Counted from the first letter of the stretch, positions 46,430 to 56,826 are shown. The stretch is DNA of 64,000 bases from Muribaculaceae bacterium Isolate-104 (HZI) (GCA_003762715.1 RIBJ01000034.1:1-64000), one strand, 5' to 3'. The notes: generated from the letters alone by a model not told the origin. Numbers and translations are program-made.

Positions 46430-49243
46430 TTGAGGCATTCTCAACAATATATCATACCTGTAATCGCATTGCTGTGGGCTTTAACCTCAGCAGCGTCACA
46501 CACATACTCCTCAAAAAGACAGCATAGCGCAGCAGAGCCTGATTCCGCCTCGGCTCACTCGGCAATTTCCACGCTCAACGACTCAACGTATATAGCCCAC
46601 GCTGACACTTTCGCGCCTGACTCTTTTTCCACTCTGTCCGAATCGCAGCGTCAGCGAAAAAGACTCTCGCCTGACACATCTGCCTCTGCACCCAAGCCCA
46701 GAATAAACCGTGTTAAGACCGACATAAACACAAACGTCGACATATCCGCCTCCGATTCATTAGTTCTTGTTGGCAGAAACAACGCCTACCTGTACGGAAA
46801 CAGTGAAGTCAAATACGGCGCACAGCAGATTACAGCCGCCGAAATAGACCTCGACATGGCTACAAACACCGTTTATGCCGTAGGCGCGCCCGACTCTACA
46901 GGAGAAATTGCCGGAAACCCCGTTTTTGAAGACAACGGCTCCCAGTATCAGGCAAAGACAATGCGCTACAACTTTGAAACCGAAAAAGGCATAATAACCG
47001 ATGTAATAACCGAACAGGGAGAAGGCTATCTCACCGGCGGCGTGACAAAAAAGAACGCCGACGGCACATTCTTCCTCCAGAACGGACGATACACAACCTG
47101 CGACAACCACGACAACCCCCACTTTTACTTCCAGATAACAAAAGCTAAAGTAAAACCTCAGAAAGACATTGTAACCGGCCCCGGATACATGGTGCTTGCC
47201 GGACTACCCCTTCCGCTCGCTCTGCCGTTCGGCTACTTCCCTTTCTCCGAAAAATACTCTTCAGGAATAATATTTCCCTCGTTCGGCGATGACTACAACA
47301 GAGGATTCTACCTTGCCGACGGCGGCTACTACTTCGCTATCAACGACAACATCGACCTCGCTTTGACCGGAGAGCTGTACACCAAAGGCTCATGGGGGCT
47401 GAAAGCCCGCTCGGCTTATGTAAAACGCTACAAATTCTCCGGCTCGTTCGACCTCAGTTACATCAAAACCATACTCGGCGACAAAGGAGCTCCCGACTAC
47501 TCTCAGTCTACCAACTTCCAGATTCTTTGGTCTCACTCCCAGGATGCCAAAGCCAACCCCAATCTGAACTTCTCCGCTTCGGTAAACTTCACTACCGCCG
47601 GCTATACCCGCAATGACCTCAACAGCTACTACAGCAGCGCGTTTACCGAAAACACAAAAAGCAGCACAGTCAATCTCACTTACCGACCGCCCGGCTCAAA
47701 ATGGTCTTTCTCGACAACCGCAAGCGTAGCGCAGAGAACACAAGACTCCACCCTCGCGGTATCATTCCCAAACATCACAGTCAGCATGTCGCAGCTCGCC
47801 CCCTTCAAACGCAAAAGAGCAGTGGGCGCTGAAAAATGGTATGAAAAAATAAAACTCTCTTACAGCGGCGTTTTCAACAACTCCCTGACAGCCCACCAGG
47901 ACCAGTTTTTCAAAAAAAGCCTTATAAAAGACTGGAGAAACGGAATGCGCCACACTGTGCCCATATCCGCTACATTCAACGCGCTGCAGTATATAAACAT
48001 CACACCCTCTGTATCGCTTACCGACCGAATGTACACTACAAAAGTGCGGCGGCAATGGGATCCAAACGCATCTGTGGAGGTATGCGACACAAGCTACAGC
48101 CTGTACAACGTGTGGGACTTCACGGCCTCGGTTTCTCTGGACACCAAGATATACGGTTTTTACCAGCCGCTGCCGTTTCTCGGCAACAAAGTCAAGATGA
48201 TTCGCCATGTGCTCACCCCCACAGTGTCATTCAGCGGCAACCCCGACTTCGGCTCGCCATTCTTCGGCTATTACGGCAGCTACATGAAACCAGACGCCAC
48301 CGGCAACTTGCAGAAACAGACATACTCCATGTTCCCCAACAGTCTGTTCGGAGTACCGGGACAAGGGCGAAGCGGCACAGTCAGCTACCAGCTCGCAAAC
48401 AACGTTGAAATGAAAGTGCGCGACGACAACGACTCGATTGGCGAGCGCAAGGTGTCGCTCATAGAAAACTTTTCTGTGAGCCAGAGCTACAACTTTGCCG
48501 CCGACTCTCTCAACTGGAGCAACATAAACACATCGCTGCTGCTTAAACTAACCAAAAACTTCAACCTCAACCTCTCGGCAACATGGGATGTGTACACCTA
48601 CCAGCTTAATTCTGCCGGAACCCCCGTCAGAGTCAACATTCCGCGATGGAAAGCAGGCAAGGGCATCGGACGCCTTTCAAGCACAGGCACATCTTTTTCG
48701 TACTCCTTCAACAACAACACTTTCAAGAAGAAAAAAGACAAAAACTCCGACAAAGACAAAAATTCAGGCAAAAACAACTCCGATACCGAGCCCGACCCTA
48801 TGGCAAACGGTGCTTCTAAAAACGAATCTCACGAACAGCATGGCAGCGACATTGACCTGAACCCGGACGGGTACATGGCTTGGGAAGTGCCTTGGAACTT
48901 CACCGTCAACTACAGCATCGGCTACGCCTACGGCTCATTCAACAAAAAGAAAATGGAGTACGACGGCAAAATAACCCAGAACCTCAGTTTTTCCGGCAAC
49001 ATAAGACCCACAAAAAACTGGAATTTCAGCTTCAGCGCAAGCTACAACTTCGACACCCACCGTATTGCCTACATGAACTGCAACATAACCCGCGACCTCC
49101 ATTGCTTCTCCATGCGGGCAAGTTTTGTGCCGTTAGGTCCTTACAAATCCTACAACTTCCACATAAGTGTCAACTCCTCCCTGCTGTCAGATGTCAAATA
49201 CGACAAACGCTCATCTATCAGCAATGGTGTAACTTGGTATTAA
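46430..49243 (+). CDS. lptD: LPS assembly outer-membrane protein LptD
   Basis: About 937 residues. No ATG is available at the N terminus; the in-frame TTG at 46430 gives a signal peptide (RHSQQYIIPVIALLWALTSA) and lies 24 bases after the promoter, so it is preferred to the TTG at 46403, which is inside the promoter. Residues about 100-260 form the periplasmic LptA/OstA-like jellyroll (VGRNNAYLYGNSEVKYGAQQ, ERGYLTGG-type repeats), followed by the LptD barrel (LPLPLALPFGYFPFSEKYSS, SSGIIFPSFGDDYNRGFYLA). LptD places lipopolysaccharide in the outer leaflet. A charged low-complexity stretch (about 770-800, KKKKDKNSDKDKNSGK) interrupts the barrel. tamB follows on the same strand. Confidence 0.88.
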   Translation: MRHSQQYIIPVIALLWALTSAASHTYSSKRQHSAAEPDSASAHSAISTLNDSTYIAHADTFAPDSFSTLSESQRQRKRLSPDTSASAPKPRINRVKTDINTNVDISASDSLVLVGRNNAYLYGNSEVKYGAQQITAAEIDLDMATNTVYAVGAPDSTGEIAGNPVFEDNGSQYQAKTMRYNFETEKGIITDVITEQGEGYLTGGVTKKNADGTFFLQNGRYTTCDNHDNPHFYFQITKAKVKPQKDIVTGPGYMVLAGLPLPLALPFGYFPFSEKYSSGIIFPSFGDDYNRGFYLADGGYYFAINDNIDLALTGELYTKGSWGLKARSAYVKRYKFSGSFDLSYIKTILGDKGAPDYSQSTNFQILWSHSQDAKANPNLNFSASVNFTTAGYTRNDLNSYYSSAFTENTKSSTVNLTYRPPGSKWSFSTTASVAQRTQDSTLAVSFPNITVSMSQLAPFKRKRAVGAEKWYEKIKLSYSGVFNNSLTAHQDQFFKKSLIKDWRNGMRHTVPISATFNALQYINITPSVSLTDRMYTTKVRRQWDPNASVEVCDTSYSLYNVWDFTASVSLDTKIYGFYQPLPFLGNKVKMIRHVLTPTVSFSGNPDFGSPFFGYYGSYMKPDATGNLQKQTYSMFPNSLFGVPGQGRSGTVSYQLANNVEMKVRDDNDSIGERKVSLIENFSVSQSYNFAADSLNWSNINTSLLLKLTKNFNLNLSATWDVYTYQLNSAGTPVRVNIPRWKAGKGIGRLSSTGTSFSYSFNNNTFKKKKDKNSDKDKNSGKNNSDTEPDPMANGASKNESHEQHGSDIDLNPDGYMAWEVPWNFTVNYSIGYAYGSFNKKKMEYDGKITQNLSFSGNIRPTKNWNFSFSASYNFDTHRIAYMNCNITRDLHCFSMRASFVPLGPYKSYNFHISVNSSLLSDVKYDKRSSISNGVTWY

Positions 49244-49311
49244 CCTGACTGTTACACAACATTACCGCCGCCGGTTAAAACAAAATAAACATTTGTGCGG
49301 TTTTATTTACA

Positions 49312-49331
49312 GAGTCCTCGGCAGAGGACTC
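49312..49331 (+). other. Hairpin in the lptD-tamB gap
   Basis: Perfect eight-base stem GAGTCCTC / GAGGACTC with a GGCA loop, 26 bases before the tamB start chosen here. No T run follows, so it is more likely a leader or processing structure than a terminator. Confidence 0.5.
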
Positions 49332-49357
49332 ATGCAATTCATCATATTTTCTATTTT

Positions 49358-52300
49358 GTGGCACATAATCTGACATCAAAAATCTTTAGAATCATAGTCT
49401 GGGTCATCATATCCCTGGTGGCGCTTGTATTTATGGCTGTCGGTGCGCTCTACATCCCGGCGGTTCAGACTATGGTCAAGGATTTCGCTCTTGAAAAAAT
49501 AAACCAAAGCACAGGCATGAACATCTCTGCCGGAAATTTTCGCCTGCGCTTTCCTCTTGACCTGTCTCTTTCCGATGTCTCGGCTCTTGAAGCATCGGGC
49601 GACACTATGGCGACTCTCGGCTCCATGACTGTGAGCGTAAAATTGCTTCCGCTGCTCAAAGGCGACATAAGCGTCTCTGCCGCAAAAGCAACCAACGTGT
49701 TCTATGCACTCGGCAATCCCGACTCCGCCATGATGCTGAGAGCACGCATCAGAGATTTCTCACTTGACGCAGCGGGCATGAACCTGCTCACAAACAACAT
49801 AGACCTTGAAAAAGCTGAAGTAAACGGCGCCGATGTCACCATTCTGTTCAACGACTCCATCACCTCTGCCGCCGACACTTCATCCTCCAAACCGTCACCC
49901 CTGAAAATCAAAGCCTCTGAAATAAAGCTCACCGACATTACCTACCGCATGCGCATGATGCCGGTAATTGACTCGCTTTCAGCATCAGTACCGCAGGCAC
50001 TGCTGTCAGACGCATCGATAGACATGGGTACAAAACGCATCCATGCCGCCGCACTGTCGGTCGACTCGGTAAACGCCGTCTATCTCACGCCCTCTGCCGA
50101 ATACACCTCGGCACACCCCGCGTCTGTCGACACCGTCACGACCTCTGAGCCGGACACCGCCGCCGCTGCATGGACAGTAACGGCAGGCTCACTGCACCTG
50201 TCCGGGAAAAAAGCCGTCTATGCGATGCGTGGAGCTGCCCCGCTGCCCGGGCTTGACATGAACTACCTTCAGGCATCAGCCATCGAAATAGATGTGGATT
50301 CATTCTACAACCGGGGAGCTTCAATAACCGTGCCGCTGAAAAAACTTTCCGCGCGCGAACGGTGCGGCATAATCCTGTCCGCTTACGGAACCTTTTCCAT
50401 GGACTCTGTGCTGATGAAAGCCTCTGACTTCAGATTGTCCACTCTCTTTTCAGACATACACCTTGATGCGGCTATGGGCATCGGAAACCTGACCTCCGAC
50501 CGCACCCTGCCGCTGCACCTGTCCGCTTCCGGCTCCGTAGCGCTTGCCGACGCAGCCCTCGCTTTCCCAGCCATGGCACCTGTGCTGCGACAGCTGCCAA
50601 GCACTGACATGGCTATAAATGCCGACATCAGCGGCACTTCCGGCACCCTGTCTGTAAACGATTTATCCGCCAGACTGCCTCGGTTTGCGACCATCTCCGC
50701 AAAAGGCTCTGTAAACAACCCCTTCGACTTCGACAACATGTCAGGGCGCATAGGCATTGACTGCTCTATGACCGGCTTGAACGTCCAGAAACCCACTCTG
50801 CTTGAAGCAAAAATAGCCAAAGAAATAAACATTCCTGCAATGACATTAAAGGGAGCGGTAAACTACAACCCCGGAACCGTCAGCGGAAACCTCGCAATGA
50901 CTGCTGCCGGCGGCAGACTGGCTCTGAAAGCCCTGTGGAAAGAAAAAAGGCAAGGCTATGACGCCGAACTTACTCTCGACAGCTTCCCTGTTAACGCCTT
51001 CATGCCCTCTCTCGGCGTAGGTGAAATATCCGCCTCACTGTCAGCCCGAGGCTCTGGGCTTGACATACTGTCGCCGAACACAGCCGCCAATATTTCGCTT
51101 GACATTGAAAACGCGGAATATCTTCAGAAACACTACTCCGGAATAACGGCAGACATTTCTCTTGAAAACTCTCACGCATCCGGCTCCGTTGTAAGCAATA
51201 ACGAAGCTGCAGACTTCGACATAGACCTTGCCGCCGAACTTTCGCGCCAAGGCTACTCATGGGACATTGACGGACATGTCAACCACCTGGACCTGCATGC
51301 CTTGCAGCTCACTCCCGAAGCAAACTCCGGGAGCGTATCCCTGAAAAGCACCGGCTTCATGAGCGCCGATGCAAAAAACATAAACGCAGTAGCCACACTC
51401 ACTTCAATCGACTGGGAATTGGGCGAGAGACAAATATACTCAAAAGAAGCATCCGTCGAGTTCGCTACTTCCGACTCCGCTACATCAGCCACTCTTACCA
51501 CAGGCGACCTGCTCGCCAGGGCTGCCTCACCGGTGTCGCTTGACTCGCTCCTGGCGCGCATACCTCTGGCAACAGCCGCTATCGACACTGCTATCGCCAC
51601 AAAAAACATAGACATTGTGGCTCTCCAGCGCTCATTGCCGCAAATAAACGTCGAACTCAACTCCGGTCCTTCAAACTTCATTGCCGAATACCTCGCCCAG
51701 ACAGGCACCTCGTTCAAATCAGCAAAAGCCTCATTCTCAAACGACTCCCTCATTAGCATATCTGCCGGGGTGTTGTCTCTCCAAGCAGGTGACACCCGCT
51801 TGGACACCATATCCTTCGGAGCTGTGCAGCACGGCAAATACCTCGCATACAAAGGCGCGGTAAACAACCGTCCCGGAACACTGGACCAGTTCGCCCATGT
51901 CAACCTCACCGGATTTGTCGCCGACGACAAAGTCGCTATGCTCCTTTCTCAGAAAAACATCAGCGGCGAACGCGGATTTCTCCTCGGGCTAAACGCCGCC
52001 ATGACCGATTCCGTCGCCACAGTACGTTTTGTGCCTTACACCCCTACTATCGGCTACAAAAAATGGGAACTGAACAAAGACAACTTCATATCCTACAACT
52101 TCACGACACGGCACATTGACGCGAATCTTGCAATGAACAGCGGCAATAGCATCATTCGGATATTCACCGAGCATGTCGACGGTCGCCCCGAAGAGCAGGA
52201 GGACCTTGTTGTGAGTCTATCCGACATACGGATTCAGGACTGGCTCTCCATATCGCCGTACGCACCGCCGGTAAAAGGCAACCTCGGAGCCGACATGCGC

Positions 52301-54187
52301 ATCCACTGGAACCGAGAACAGCTCACCGGCAACGGCACCGTCGCCCTCTCCGACCTCTACTACGGCAGAGACCGCGTAGGCTCTTTTGACATAGGAGTGG
52401 ATGTGTCTGCCGAAAGCAACGGCAGGCTCCGTGCCGAAGCATCGCTGCTGGTCGACAGCATCAAGGTCATAACCGCAAACGGGGTGCTGAACGACACAGC
52501 ATCCGCCACTCCATTCATGCTCGACTTCTCGATGATTCACTTCCCGCTTAGAATCGCTAACCCGTTCCTGCCCAAGGAATACGCAAGCCTTTCGGGTATG
52601 CTTAACGGACAAATGGACATAACCGGCAGCCTGACAGCACCGATATTCAACGGCTACCTTGACTTCGACAGCACACAAGTGACAGTAGGTATGCTCGGCT
52701 CGTCATTCAGATTCTCCGAAACAAAAATTCCGGTCGACAGCAGTGTGGTGCGTTTCAACGACTTCTCTATCTCAGCCCTGAACGAAAACCCGCTGAGAGT
52801 AAACGGCACTGTAGACCTGAGAGAACTCTCAGCAATGAAACTGGACCTGAGCCTCAAGGCGTCAGACATGCAGATTGTCAACTCAACCCGCCCCAAAAAA
52901 GCCGACGTTTACGGAAAAGCGTTCATAGATGTCGACACAAAAGTGCGAGGAGGCATGTCGCTGCTTGACGTAGACGCAAAACTCAGACTGCGCGCGCCCT
53001 CCAACATAACATACATAATGACCGACGCCCAAAGCGCATTGACATCCCAGTCAACCGGCGACATGGTTCGGTTCGTACAGTTTGCCGACACGACCGCAGT
53101 CGCTGCCGCCGACACAGTAAAGAACAACGACATGGCGCTGAACCTCAACGCCGAGCTTACAATAGCCCAGGGAACAACTATAAATGTCGACCTGTCCACC
53201 GACGGCAAAAACAAAGTGTCAGTGCTCGGTCAAGGCACACTCGACTTCAGTATGACCCCGTTCAATGACTCCCGCCTGACAGGACGTTTCAACATAAACG
53301 GAGGCTTCGTGCGCTACACCCCGCCGCTGATGTCGGAAAAACTGTTCAACTTCAAAGAAGGCAGCTTCATATCCTTCACCGGCGACATGCTCAACCCCAT
53401 ACTGAACATACAGGCGGTAGACCGGCTCAAGGCAAATGTTACACAGCAGGGACAAAACTCAAGGCTGATAGACTTCGACGTGACCCTGTCCGTTACCAAC
53501 ACACTGCAAAACCTCAACGTGGCTTTTGACCTGTCAACCTCCGATGACATAACCGTTGAAAACGAACTCGCCTCCATGAGTCCGGACCAGAGAGCTAACC
53601 AGGCCATGAACCTGCTGCTCTACAACGTCTACTCCGGACCCGGCACTAAGGCAAACACCAACCTCAGCGGCAACCCCCTCTACTCTTTCCTTGAGTCGCA
53701 GATAAACTCTTGGGCGGCAAACAACATAAAAGGTGTCGACATTTCATTCGGCATTGACCAGTACGACAAGACCACCGACGGGGTGTCGCAGCAGACCACA
53801 AGCTACAGCTACCGTGTGTCAAAGACCCTGTTCAACGACCGCTTCAAGATTATTGTAGGCGGCAACTACTCCACCGATGCAAACTCCGACGAGAATTTCT
53901 CAGAAAATCTCATTAACGACATCGCGTTCGAATACATGCTCAACAAAAGCGGCTCCATGTATGTGAGACTGTTCCGCCACACCGGCTACGAAAGCATTCT
54001 CGAAGGCGAGATAACACAGACAGGCGTCGGATTCGTGCTCAGACGCAAAGTCAACTCCCTGCGTGACCTCTTCCGCTGGGTAGGACGCCTCAGAAACTCT
54101 ATTGCCGGCAACAACAGAAAAAAAGATGCCGAAACTGTTGAAAACACACAAAAAACTTCTGAAAATGAAACTACGACTGCCCGGTAA
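49358..54187 (+). CDS. tamB: TamB-like translocation and assembly protein (DUF490/AsmA-like)
   Basis: About 1609 residues. One N-terminal membrane anchor (about 10-32, IVWVIISLVALVFMAVGALY) is followed by a very long periplasmic beta-rich body with AsmA-like N terminus and the TamB/DUF490 C-terminal domain (about 1350-1560, NGGFVRYTPPLMSEKLF, TSDDITVENELASM, NLLLYNVYSG). TamB bridges the periplasm and works in outer-membrane protein insertion or phospholipid transport. The start is uncertain: GTG at 49358 avoids the hairpin at 49312-49331; an earlier GTG at 49295 would add 21 residues. Its 3' end overlaps the TamA gene by 23 bases, the conserved TamA-TamB pairing. Confidence 0.88.
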   Translation: MAHNLTSKIFRIIVWVIISLVALVFMAVGALYIPAVQTMVKDFALEKINQSTGMNISAGNFRLRFPLDLSLSDVSALEASGDTMATLGSMTVSVKLLPLLKGDISVSAAKATNVFYALGNPDSAMMLRARIRDFSLDAAGMNLLTNNIDLEKAEVNGADVTILFNDSITSAADTSSSKPSPLKIKASEIKLTDITYRMRMMPVIDSLSASVPQALLSDASIDMGTKRIHAAALSVDSVNAVYLTPSAEYTSAHPASVDTVTTSEPDTAAAAWTVTAGSLHLSGKKAVYAMRGAAPLPGLDMNYLQASAIEIDVDSFYNRGASITVPLKKLSARERCGIILSAYGTFSMDSVLMKASDFRLSTLFSDIHLDAAMGIGNLTSDRTLPLHLSASGSVALADAALAFPAMAPVLRQLPSTDMAINADISGTSGTLSVNDLSARLPRFATISAKGSVNNPFDFDNMSGRIGIDCSMTGLNVQKPTLLEAKIAKEINIPAMTLKGAVNYNPGTVSGNLAMTAAGGRLALKALWKEKRQGYDAELTLDSFPVNAFMPSLGVGEISASLSARGSGLDILSPNTAANISLDIENAEYLQKHYSGITADISLENSHASGSVVSNNEAADFDIDLAAELSRQGYSWDIDGHVNHLDLHALQLTPEANSGSVSLKSTGFMSADAKNINAVATLTSIDWELGERQIYSKEASVEFATSDSATSATLTTGDLLARAASPVSLDSLLARIPLATAAIDTAIATKNIDIVALQRSLPQINVELNSGPSNFIAEYLAQTGTSFKSAKASFSNDSLISISAGVLSLQAGDTRLDTISFGAVQHGKYLAYKGAVNNRPGTLDQFAHVNLTGFVADDKVAMLLSQKNISGERGFLLGLNAAMTDSVATVRFVPYTPTIGYKKWELNKDNFISYNFTTRHIDANLAMNSGNSIIRIFTEHVDGRPEEQEDLVVSLSDIRIQDWLSISPYAPPVKGNLGADMRIHWNREQLTGNGTVALSDLYYGRDRVGSFDIGVDVSAESNGRLRAEASLLVDSIKVITANGVLNDTASATPFMLDFSMIHFPLRIANPFLPKEYASLSGMLNGQMDITGSLTAPIFNGYLDFDSTQVTVGMLGSSFRFSETKIPVDSSVVRFNDFSISALNENPLRVNGTVDLRELSAMKLDLSLKASDMQIVNSTRPKKADVYGKAFIDVDTKVRGGMSLLDVDAKLRLRAPSNITYIMTDAQSALTSQSTGDMVRFVQFADTTAVAAADTVKNNDMALNLNAELTIAQGTTINVDLSTDGKNKVSVLGQGTLDFSMTPFNDSRLTGRFNINGGFVRYTPPLMSEKLFNFKEGSFISFTGDMLNPILNIQAVDRLKANVTQQGQNSRLIDFDVTLSVTNTLQNLNVAFDLSTSDDITVENELASMSPDQRANQAMNLLLYNVYSGPGTKANTNLSGNPLYSFLESQINSWAANNIKGVDISFGIDQYDKTTDGVSQQTTSYSYRVSKTLFNDRFKIIVGGNYSTDANSDENFSENLINDIAFEYMLNKSGSMYVRLFRHTGYESILEGEITQTGVGFVLRRKVNSLRDLFRWVGRLRNSIAGNNRKKDAETVENTQKTSENETTTAR

Positions 54188-56468
54188 CCCGATACCTGCC
54201 GTACTGTGCATGACTATAGCACTGCTGCTCTCTGCCTCCTGCTCCACGACAAGACGCATTGCCGACGACGAGATGCTGTACACCGGTGTCAAAAAAATCG
54301 ACATACGCACACCTCATGGCACTTCCCAGGCTCCCGGGCTCGCCGCCGATGTCAAAAACGCGGTCAATGTGGCGCCTAACAACTGCCTGATTTCGCCGTA
54401 TCTGCGTTACCCCTTCCCTCTCGGGCTGTGGGTGTACAACAACTGGAGCAACCCGCCCAAAGGCTTCAGGCACTGGCTATACGAAAAGCTCGTGAGCGAG
54501 CCGGTGCTCATCAGCGACGTGCGCCCGGAAGTGCGCACAAAAATGATTGACGAAATACTTGACAACCACGGCTATTTCAGCGGTTCTGCCTCCTACGAGC
54601 TTCTCAAAGGCAAGAACCCCAAAAAAGCCCGAATACTCTACACGGTAAACACCGGACCCGCCTATACCATTGACTCCGTGCAGCTGCTGCCCGACACCTG
54701 CCGGCTGTTTCACCTCGTCGACTCCATAGCTAAAAAAGGCACCTATCTGCGACAGGGAGCAAGATACGACACCGACTCGCTTTCAGCCGAAAGAGTGCGC
54801 ATAGCCAACGCCGTGCGCAACCGGGGCTACTACTTTTTCAAGCCCGACTACATAGAGTACCTTGCCGACAGCACAATAACGCCAGGCAAAATAGCCCTGA
54901 GAATGACCGTTGCGGCAAACACTCCCAAGGGAGCGCTGACTCCGTGGCGCACAGGCTCAATAACCACGCTGATAAACCGCAACAGAGGCGGAGGAGTGCC
55001 TGACACCACCGAAACACGAAGGGGCGACCTTATTGTAATGGAGCCCACACGCCTGCGCAAAAAACTCATTACAGAGTGTATCACATTTCGCAAAGGCAAG
55101 ACATTCTCTGTCCGCGACATGAACAGCACCCAGACCTACCTGTCGCGAACCGGAATTTTCAGCGGCATAGAAATCAACGCATTCCCTGACACCACAGACG
55201 GCAAACGCAACCTTGACGTATTCATAAGCTGCACGGTTGACGCTCCTATCGAAGCATCTCTTGAGGTGAATGTCACATCCAAGTCCAACAGCTACCTCGG
55301 TCCCGGACTGATGTTCGGAGTTACCAACCGCAACATTTTCGGCGGCGGAGAGCAGCTCAGCGTCAACCTCACCGGCAGCTACGAATGGCAAACCGGCAGA
55401 GACAAAGACAAATCACTGTTCAACTCTTACGAAGTGGGGCTCACCACCACACTCGCTTTTCCGCGCCTGCTTTTTCCCGGCTTTGTCGCCCGCTCGCGGC
55501 GCAACCTCAACTGGACACGCATCGCTTTAAACGCCGACCTGCTCAACCGTCCACACTACTTCCGCATGGCACAGTTCAACGGCTCGCTGAACTACGACTG
55601 GCGCATAAACCGCCACGCGAGCAACACACTGACCCTGTTCAAGCTCACGTACACGAAACTGATGAACTCCACCACCGAGTTCGACTCCATAATGCACGAA
55701 AACCCGGCGATAGCCGAGAGCTTCCGCAGCCAGTTCATTCCGCAGATTGCCTACAACTTTCTGTATGACAAAGCGTTTGACAGAGACAACTCCATAAACT
55801 GGCAGTTTACCGTTCAGGAAGCCGGCAACATCTTCTGGGGCATTTATGAGCTTTGCGGCAAAAAAGATGAGAAAAAACTATTCGGCACACCTTTCTCACA
55901 GTTCGTCAAGGGCAGCACACAGCTTGTGTACAACCGGCGTCTGTGGGGCGACAACTGGCTTGTGACCAGAGCCGCCGTCGGAGCCGCCCACGCCTACGGC
56001 AACGCCTCACAGGTGCCATACAGCGAACAGTTCTATGTCGGCGGCGCCAACTCCATAAGGGCATTCACCGTAAGGAGCATCGGACCGGGCAGCTACAGAG
56101 TGCCGCAAAACCTCATAAACGGCTACTTTGACCAGACAGGCACATTCAAGTTTGAATTCAACGTAGAGTACCGTTTTCCAATATACGGCCCGCTGCACGG
56201 CGCTCTGTTTTTCGACTCAGGCAATGTGTGGCTGCTGAAAGATGACCCTCTGCGTCCGGGCGGCAAGCTCAAAGGCAAATCATTTCTCCGCGACCTCGCA
56301 ACAGGCACCGGCTGCGGACTGCGTCTCGACATTGGCATGCTTGTTATTCGCGGCGACCTCGGAGTGGGCATACATCTGCCTTACAACACCGGCAAACGAG
56401 GCTACTACAACATGACATCGTTTAAGAACTCACTCGCGTTTCATCTCGCAATAGGCTACCCCTTCTGA
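54165..56468 (+). CDS. tamA: TamA-like BamA/Omp85 outer-membrane protein (lipoprotein)
   Basis: 767-residue protein. The ATG at 54165 gives a lipoprotein signal (IALLLSASC, Cys26); the open frame from 54102 lies inside tamB and is rejected. POTRA-like domains occupy about 30-370 (YTGVKKIDIRTP, NTGPAYTIDSVQLL, RTGIFSGIEINAFP), then the Omp85 barrel (FGVTNRNIFGGGEQLSVNL, FYVGGANSIRAFTVRSIGPG with the conserved RG-like turn, ending FHLAIGYPF with terminal Phe). Together with TamB it should form the TAM complex. A lipidated Omp85 protein is unusual outside Bacteroidetes. It closes the outer-membrane assembly block. Confidence 0.87.
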   Translation: MKLRLPGNPIPAVLCMTIALLLSASCSTTRRIADDEMLYTGVKKIDIRTPHGTSQAPGLAADVKNAVNVAPNNCLISPYLRYPFPLGLWVYNNWSNPPKGFRHWLYEKLVSEPVLISDVRPEVRTKMIDEILDNHGYFSGSASYELLKGKNPKKARILYTVNTGPAYTIDSVQLLPDTCRLFHLVDSIAKKGTYLRQGARYDTDSLSAERVRIANAVRNRGYYFFKPDYIEYLADSTITPGKIALRMTVAANTPKGALTPWRTGSITTLINRNRGGGVPDTTETRRGDLIVMEPTRLRKKLITECITFRKGKTFSVRDMNSTQTYLSRTGIFSGIEINAFPDTTDGKRNLDVFISCTVDAPIEASLEVNVTSKSNSYLGPGLMFGVTNRNIFGGGEQLSVNLTGSYEWQTGRDKDKSLFNSYEVGLTTTLAFPRLLFPGFVARSRRNLNWTRIALNADLLNRPHYFRMAQFNGSLNYDWRINRHASNTLTLFKLTYTKLMNSTTEFDSIMHENPAIAESFRSQFIPQIAYNFLYDKAFDRDNSINWQFTVQEAGNIFWGIYELCGKKDEKKLFGTPFSQFVKGSTQLVYNRRLWGDNWLVTRAAVGAAHAYGNASQVPYSEQFYVGGANSIRAFTVRSIGPGSYRVPQNLINGYFDQTGTFKFEFNVEYRFPIYGPLHGALFFDSGNVWLLKDDPLRPGGKLKGKSFLRDLATGTGCGLRLDIGMLVIRGDLGVGIHLPYNTGKRGYYNMTSFKNSLAFHLAIGYPF

Positions 56469-56656
56469 CCCGGCGCGAGGGATATGTTAACCTATGCAAA
56501 CGAAGCCACCGCGCGCAATGTCCCTCCGGTGCAGCCAGCAGATAGCAAATTTCTGCAATTCGCCCGTAATTCAGGCAATTTGCCACCAATTTCGCCGATA
56601 AAAGACACCTTCTCTGCAAAATAACGTTAACCGCATGCAATTTTCTTTACATGTTC

Positions 56657-56687
56657 TTGCATGAAATTTGCTTAATCCCTAATTTTG
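56657..56687 (+). promoter_or_regulatory. Promoter of small RNA copy 2
   Basis: TTG (56657-56659), 20-base spacer, TAATTTTG (56680-56687): full consensus. Confidence 0.72.
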
Positions 56688-56691
56688 CATC

Positions 56692-56759
56692 GTGTTTTTC
56701 ATGGTATTAGATTTAAGGTTAATGAAGATTGATTGTCGCGATGACAGTCAATTTTTTTT
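56692..56759 (+). ncRNA. Small RNA, copy 2 of a two-copy family
   Basis: Same design as 23757-23820: after a full promoter comes the identical 26-base segment (56694-56719), then a hairpin pairing 56728-56737 (ATTGATTGTC) with 56743-56752 (GACAGTCAAT) around GCGAT, then eight T. Four of the ten stem pairs differ from copy 1, each preserving pairing (for example G-C for A-T and T-A for C-G). It stands in a gap between convergent genes and cannot be the leader of any gene, which argues for an independent transcript of about 68 nucleotides. Confidence 0.75.
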
Positions 56760-56826
56760 ATAATCATACGGCTCTGACAGCCGGCTCCAAATCAGACAAA
56801 ATCAAACCGGCTCCTAAGCAGACACA

